From: Volvox africanus
Taxonomy: Eukaryota > Chlorophyta > Chlorophyceae > Chlamydomonadales > Volvocaceae
DNA length: 64,000 bases
Assembly (NCBI GenBank): GCA_030268105.1
Contig: BSDZ01000011.1
Span: 2,889,001-2,953,000, forward strand
Direction of reading: 5' to 3'
Shown here: in pieces, positions 60,937 through 64,000 of the stretch
Position numbering within the stretch: the first letter of the stretch is position 1
Layout: each line of letters starts with the position of its first letter
Translations under genes and position numbers: made by a program
The notes under the pieces: model-generated
The model's input: the letters and a program-made list of their open reading frames with translations, nothing else
Databases searched by the model: none
What the model was told of the DNA's origin: nothing

Positions 60937-63900
60937 ATGCCGGTACATTTTGCGTCTGACTCTCCTCCCCCCAATGGTGGGGGAGGAGGTGACGCGCAGG
61001 GCTCGGTGTGGGGCAACCTGAGGCTTATGCTGGGACAGCCCTCTTTCTCCGACCAACAGCGTGGACATATACAGCAGCAAGAGATGCTGCAGCAGCCTGT
61101 AGAGCTGCAGCTTGGAGTAGCACAGCAGAAGAAAGCGGCTGGGTTCCTTCGTCCATTCAGCGCTTCGAGGGGAAACGAGGTATTGCGGCTTGGTCAGGAG
61201 CGGGAGGAGGAGGAGGTGTTACCGGCGCCTGGAGCAAAGGATTGGAAAACGTTCGTGGCAGGTACGGAAATTGTCCTGGTTTATGCTTGACGGCCGTCTC
61301 GACCTTGGCACATCCGAACCTGAAAGGAGCAAAGCGCGCTCCTGCTCAACCCGATTGTGCTTCAGGTTGGCTGGCCGATGAGGAAGAGGCGCCAGCATCA
61401 GTTGATAGACCTAATGGTACTGTGACCATGGAAATGAATAGCGCATTGGCGGAGCTGGCTCGTGATGGGCCGAGCTCTGTCGGCGCCCCTACGCAGGCTC
61501 CAACTGCAGCTGCCTTTGCGGTCCAAAAGTCAGCCATAAAGAAGCCGATCATGCGCGGTGTGTCGGCTGCGCCCAAAGGGCGTGCAAAATCGGCCATGCG
61601 TCGCCCTGGAGCGGCTTCAGCACGTCAGCATGTCATTGTGGAGGACGAGGGCTACAAGGAGGAAGAGGAGGATGGCGCTCTCCCCGCCGAAATGGGCATC
61701 ATGAAGAAGAAGAGAAAGAAGAAGGAACGAGACCGCAAAAACCCGTTCGTAATGCCTGCGTTGCACACGTTCGCATTCGAGAACCTGGTACACAATATCG
61801 TGTGGCGTGTGGGGCGGAACTTCGGGTTCCAGGCGTTTAACGTCAACCCGCGGACGAGAAACCGAGTGAGTAGTACGCCCTCCTGAAGTCCGTAGGTTCC
61901 TACCCTGGTGCCCTGCCATGGGCTGTGAAGGATCCGCGCCTTCATCACACGATGCTGAAGCAAAATGTTCTTTGCGTGGACAGGGACACAATGCCGAGTG
62001 GACGCCGGCCACCATTTTTGTGGCTGGGGACCATCTGACGCAGCTGTTGGTGAAGAACTACTTCATCCGACGCGACAAAGGGGAGGATGAGCGGCAGGAG
62101 GAGAGGTTCGCGAAAGCGGTCTTCGAGCTGCACACCACAATCTTCTACTCGTATGACGAGTACTGGACACACATGCACGGACTGTCAATCCGGCCAATGG
62201 CAATGCAGGTGCGCGACTGATGAGAGGAGGATCGTCTCAGAGTGTTCTAGCAGGTCAGGGCTTGCAGTGTCACGATGTTGCCACGACGGGAAAAGAGTCA
62301 GGGGACTTTGCGTCCGCATTACCAATGTAACCTGGTTAGCATGGTGCATGGTGCATGGTGCAGACGATGACGCGTGGACAGGTGCAGGGCCTCCGCCCCT
62401 ATGACCGGCGGCGTGAACCAGAACCTTGTGCTATGGGAAATGCCCGTAACCGTGTGCAGGCGTCTGTTGCACAACCTCAGTAGGGTCAGTTTAACCCCCC
62501 CTATTTTCAGTGTGTCTCGTTCCGCTGCATATACACTTTAGCATGATTCAGGTAGCCGCAGGCTTCATGTGGGTAGGGTTAAGCTGCGGTATCACACATG
62601 AAAAACATTTGGCACGAAATGGCAGGTAGGTTGCCACCTCAAGGTGGAATGCCGGCGTCCTTGACGGGACGTGCGTTTGCTTCTCTCAAACTGCGTTGAA
62701 CTGCGCCATGCCGCTCGCAGGAGGTGTTAAGCAAGCACCGTTTCTGTGATGAGGCGGTCGTGTGCGGGCTGCTAACGGAGCTGGCGCTGTACTTTCTTAT
62801 CTATACGGAATCCTCATCAATGCGCCATACGCCAGAGCTGCTGTGGTTTCTGTACTGGTGCATGAACCACAGGTGTGTTTCAACAGAGGGTGTTGTTACC
62901 AGGATTGCTTGGAAGGCGGCACGTGGGTTAGCGAGCAATGTGTGGAGGAAGCGCGACTTGTGAGAGCGGTTTGCACGGGGACCTTGTTCGGATTACGAGG
63001 ATTTTGGTGGGGAGCTTGGACAGTCTCCAATTTCTTATCACGGTGGCAACCAAAGGTCCTATGCAGCCCTTGGCCCCAGGGCACGCTAGAAGCGCTGTAG
63101 CACGGTACTCCCCTTCCGACATCCTTGCTGGGATCCTGCGCTGTTGCCAGATGCTGGGATTGGCTCCCTTATTGTCAGTGCCTAGTGCGGGGAAAGCCTC
63201 TTGAGGTCATCTGCCCACCTGCCCACCTGCCCTCCTCACGCTTGACACGCACTCACATGCATCGCGCCGCCTCTTCCCCGGGCTCATCCATTCCCCGGTG
63301 TTGCTCATGCGCTGTTCTCTCTGCGCATGCACCACCCACCAGCTACGTGATGCAGGACATGTGGGGCCGTGATCCACCGGAAAACTTCCCTAACATTCGG
63401 GAGGTGCGCATTGGCCTGCGCAACAAGCATCAGGCCTTGATCCGCGAGCTGCAACACACGCTAAGCATATATCCAGACCGCATCCGGCCTGAGGACTGCG
63501 GCCGTCTGGCGCCCATCATGTCGCGCCTGAAGGCCAGTGACGTGTCGGAGGACCAGCGCATTATTGTCGCGGACCTTATCGCCTTCGGTGATGGCAACTT
63601 CTATTACGAGCGCATCGTGACACCCATTTTCTATGTGATCAGCTATGAGATTGATCACCTCTCCAACCTGGGCGTGGAGGTGGCGCATCGGCTTGGGTGC
63701 GTGGCGAGGGGGCCTTGATCACTTTGGGGGCCTGATGATGAGGCGTTGACAGGGGGGTTCGTGTGAATTGGAACTGGTCGATGAAACTGTTGACGATCAA
63801 GAGGAATGCACCTGGTGATGAACAGGACTAAAGAGAGAAAAGTGCAAAGCCTCCCGACTGGCATGCTCCCAATCACCCTAGTACGCTATTTGCTTTCCTG

Positions 63901-64000
63901 GCCTAGGATAATTCATCTTTCCCTGGACGCCCCTGTTTGGGAATCCATTATTTTCTGTTGTCCCTTTTCCAATTAACACGCCCGCAGGTATGATGATATC
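60937..64000 (+). CDS. 1,3-beta-glucan (callose) synthase, FKS/GSL family, right copy, 5' part
   Basis: Exons with matching phases are 60937-61261 (ATG at 60937), 61366-61865, 61984-62208, 62721-62872, 63343-63696 and 63988 onward, leaving the window. Exon 1 is Gln/Gly-rich. Exon 2 has an acidic run, a basic KKKRKKK run, and then VWRVGRNFGFQAFNV. Exon 4 encodes the FKS1 domain-1 signature (LALYFLIYTES, HTPELLWFLYWCMNH). Exon 5 encodes RIVTPIFYVISYEIDH and AHRLG, continued by YDDI in exon 6, matching the conserved ITPLY...GYDD(V/I)NE region of callose synthases. The enzyme makes 1,3-beta-glucan from UDP-glucose at the plasma membrane; the catalytic and membrane domains lie beyond the window. 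Sequence from 62791 on cannot be compared with the left arm, which ends at the window edge. Confidence 0.8.
62341..62361. repeat. (ATGGTGC)3 minisatellite
   Basis: Three copies of the 7-bp unit that has four copies in the left arm (431-458). Confidence 0.9.

Larger units (their letters stand above)
47829..62790. repeat. Right arm of the large inverted duplication
   Basis: This pairs with 1-8925 in reverse orientation. It is about 6 kb longer than its partner because it keeps blocks absent on the left: about 49816-53969, 48925-49670, 55042-55973 and 56000-56225. Since three of these blocks contain coding sequence or splice donors in frame with flanking exons, loss from the left arm is the simpler reading. 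Confidence 0.97.

Noticed and set aside
1..62790. Inverted repeat as a simple assembly artefact (haplotype folded back)
   Set aside because: The arms differ by kilobase deletions, in-frame indels and reciprocal lesions, and join to different central flanks; not excluded without long reads.
1..64000. CRISPR arrays, prokaryotic operons, rRNA genes
   Set aside because: No spaced direct repeats, no Shine-Dalgarno-led gene chains and no rRNA sequence were seen.

Overview
The window is eukaryotic nuclear DNA. Its genes are split by short introns of roughly 60-500 bp with GT..AG borders, the proteins are rich in Ala, Gln and Pro, there is a LINE fragment, and candidate TGTAA polyadenylation signals follow several stops. 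Together with a plastid-type tyrosine permease and an FKS/GSL-type glucan synthase, this points to a chlorophyte green alga, possibly volvocine. The lineage is an inference; no species is claimed.

The largest structure is an inverted duplication. The left arm (1-8925, running off the left edge) is the reverse complement of the right arm (47829-62790), and about 38.9 kb of single-copy sequence lies between them. Each arm carries, from outside inwards: the 5' part of a 1,3-beta-glucan synthase gene reading outward (A), an intergenic stretch with degenerate repeats, an unrecognised gene (C), and a second unrecognised gene on the opposite strand (D). The arms differ by 6-9 bp indels, a 7-bp satellite unit, and about 6 kb of sequence present only in the right arm. 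Most of that 6 kb is exons and introns of gene D, apparently deleted from the left. Gene D is damaged at different places in each copy: nonsense codon plus two deletions on the left, frameshift plus nonsense codon on the right.

The central region holds, in order: a LINE 3' fragment; an intronless, probably secreted nucleoside hydrolase (+); a six-exon plastid tyrosine/tryptophan permease (+); a seven-exon NAA60-type N-terminal acetyltransferase with a long Gln-rich tail (-); divergent from it, a long gene with a PHRF1/SCAF1-like C-terminal domain (+); a poorly coding stretch (30.6-35.4 kb) with one possible pair of exons; an unrecognised three-exon gene (E, -); and a nine-exon gene (G, -) whose product joins a degenerate DCP2-like Nudix fold to two double-stranded RNA binding domains.

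The exon models for the permease, NAA60, gene G and the glucan synthase were built by hand from splice sites with matching phases. The model for the PHRF1-like gene has one unresolved junction, and those for genes C, D and E are incomplete. The genes do not form an operon. NAA60 and the PHRF1-like gene probably share a 458-bp divergent promoter region.
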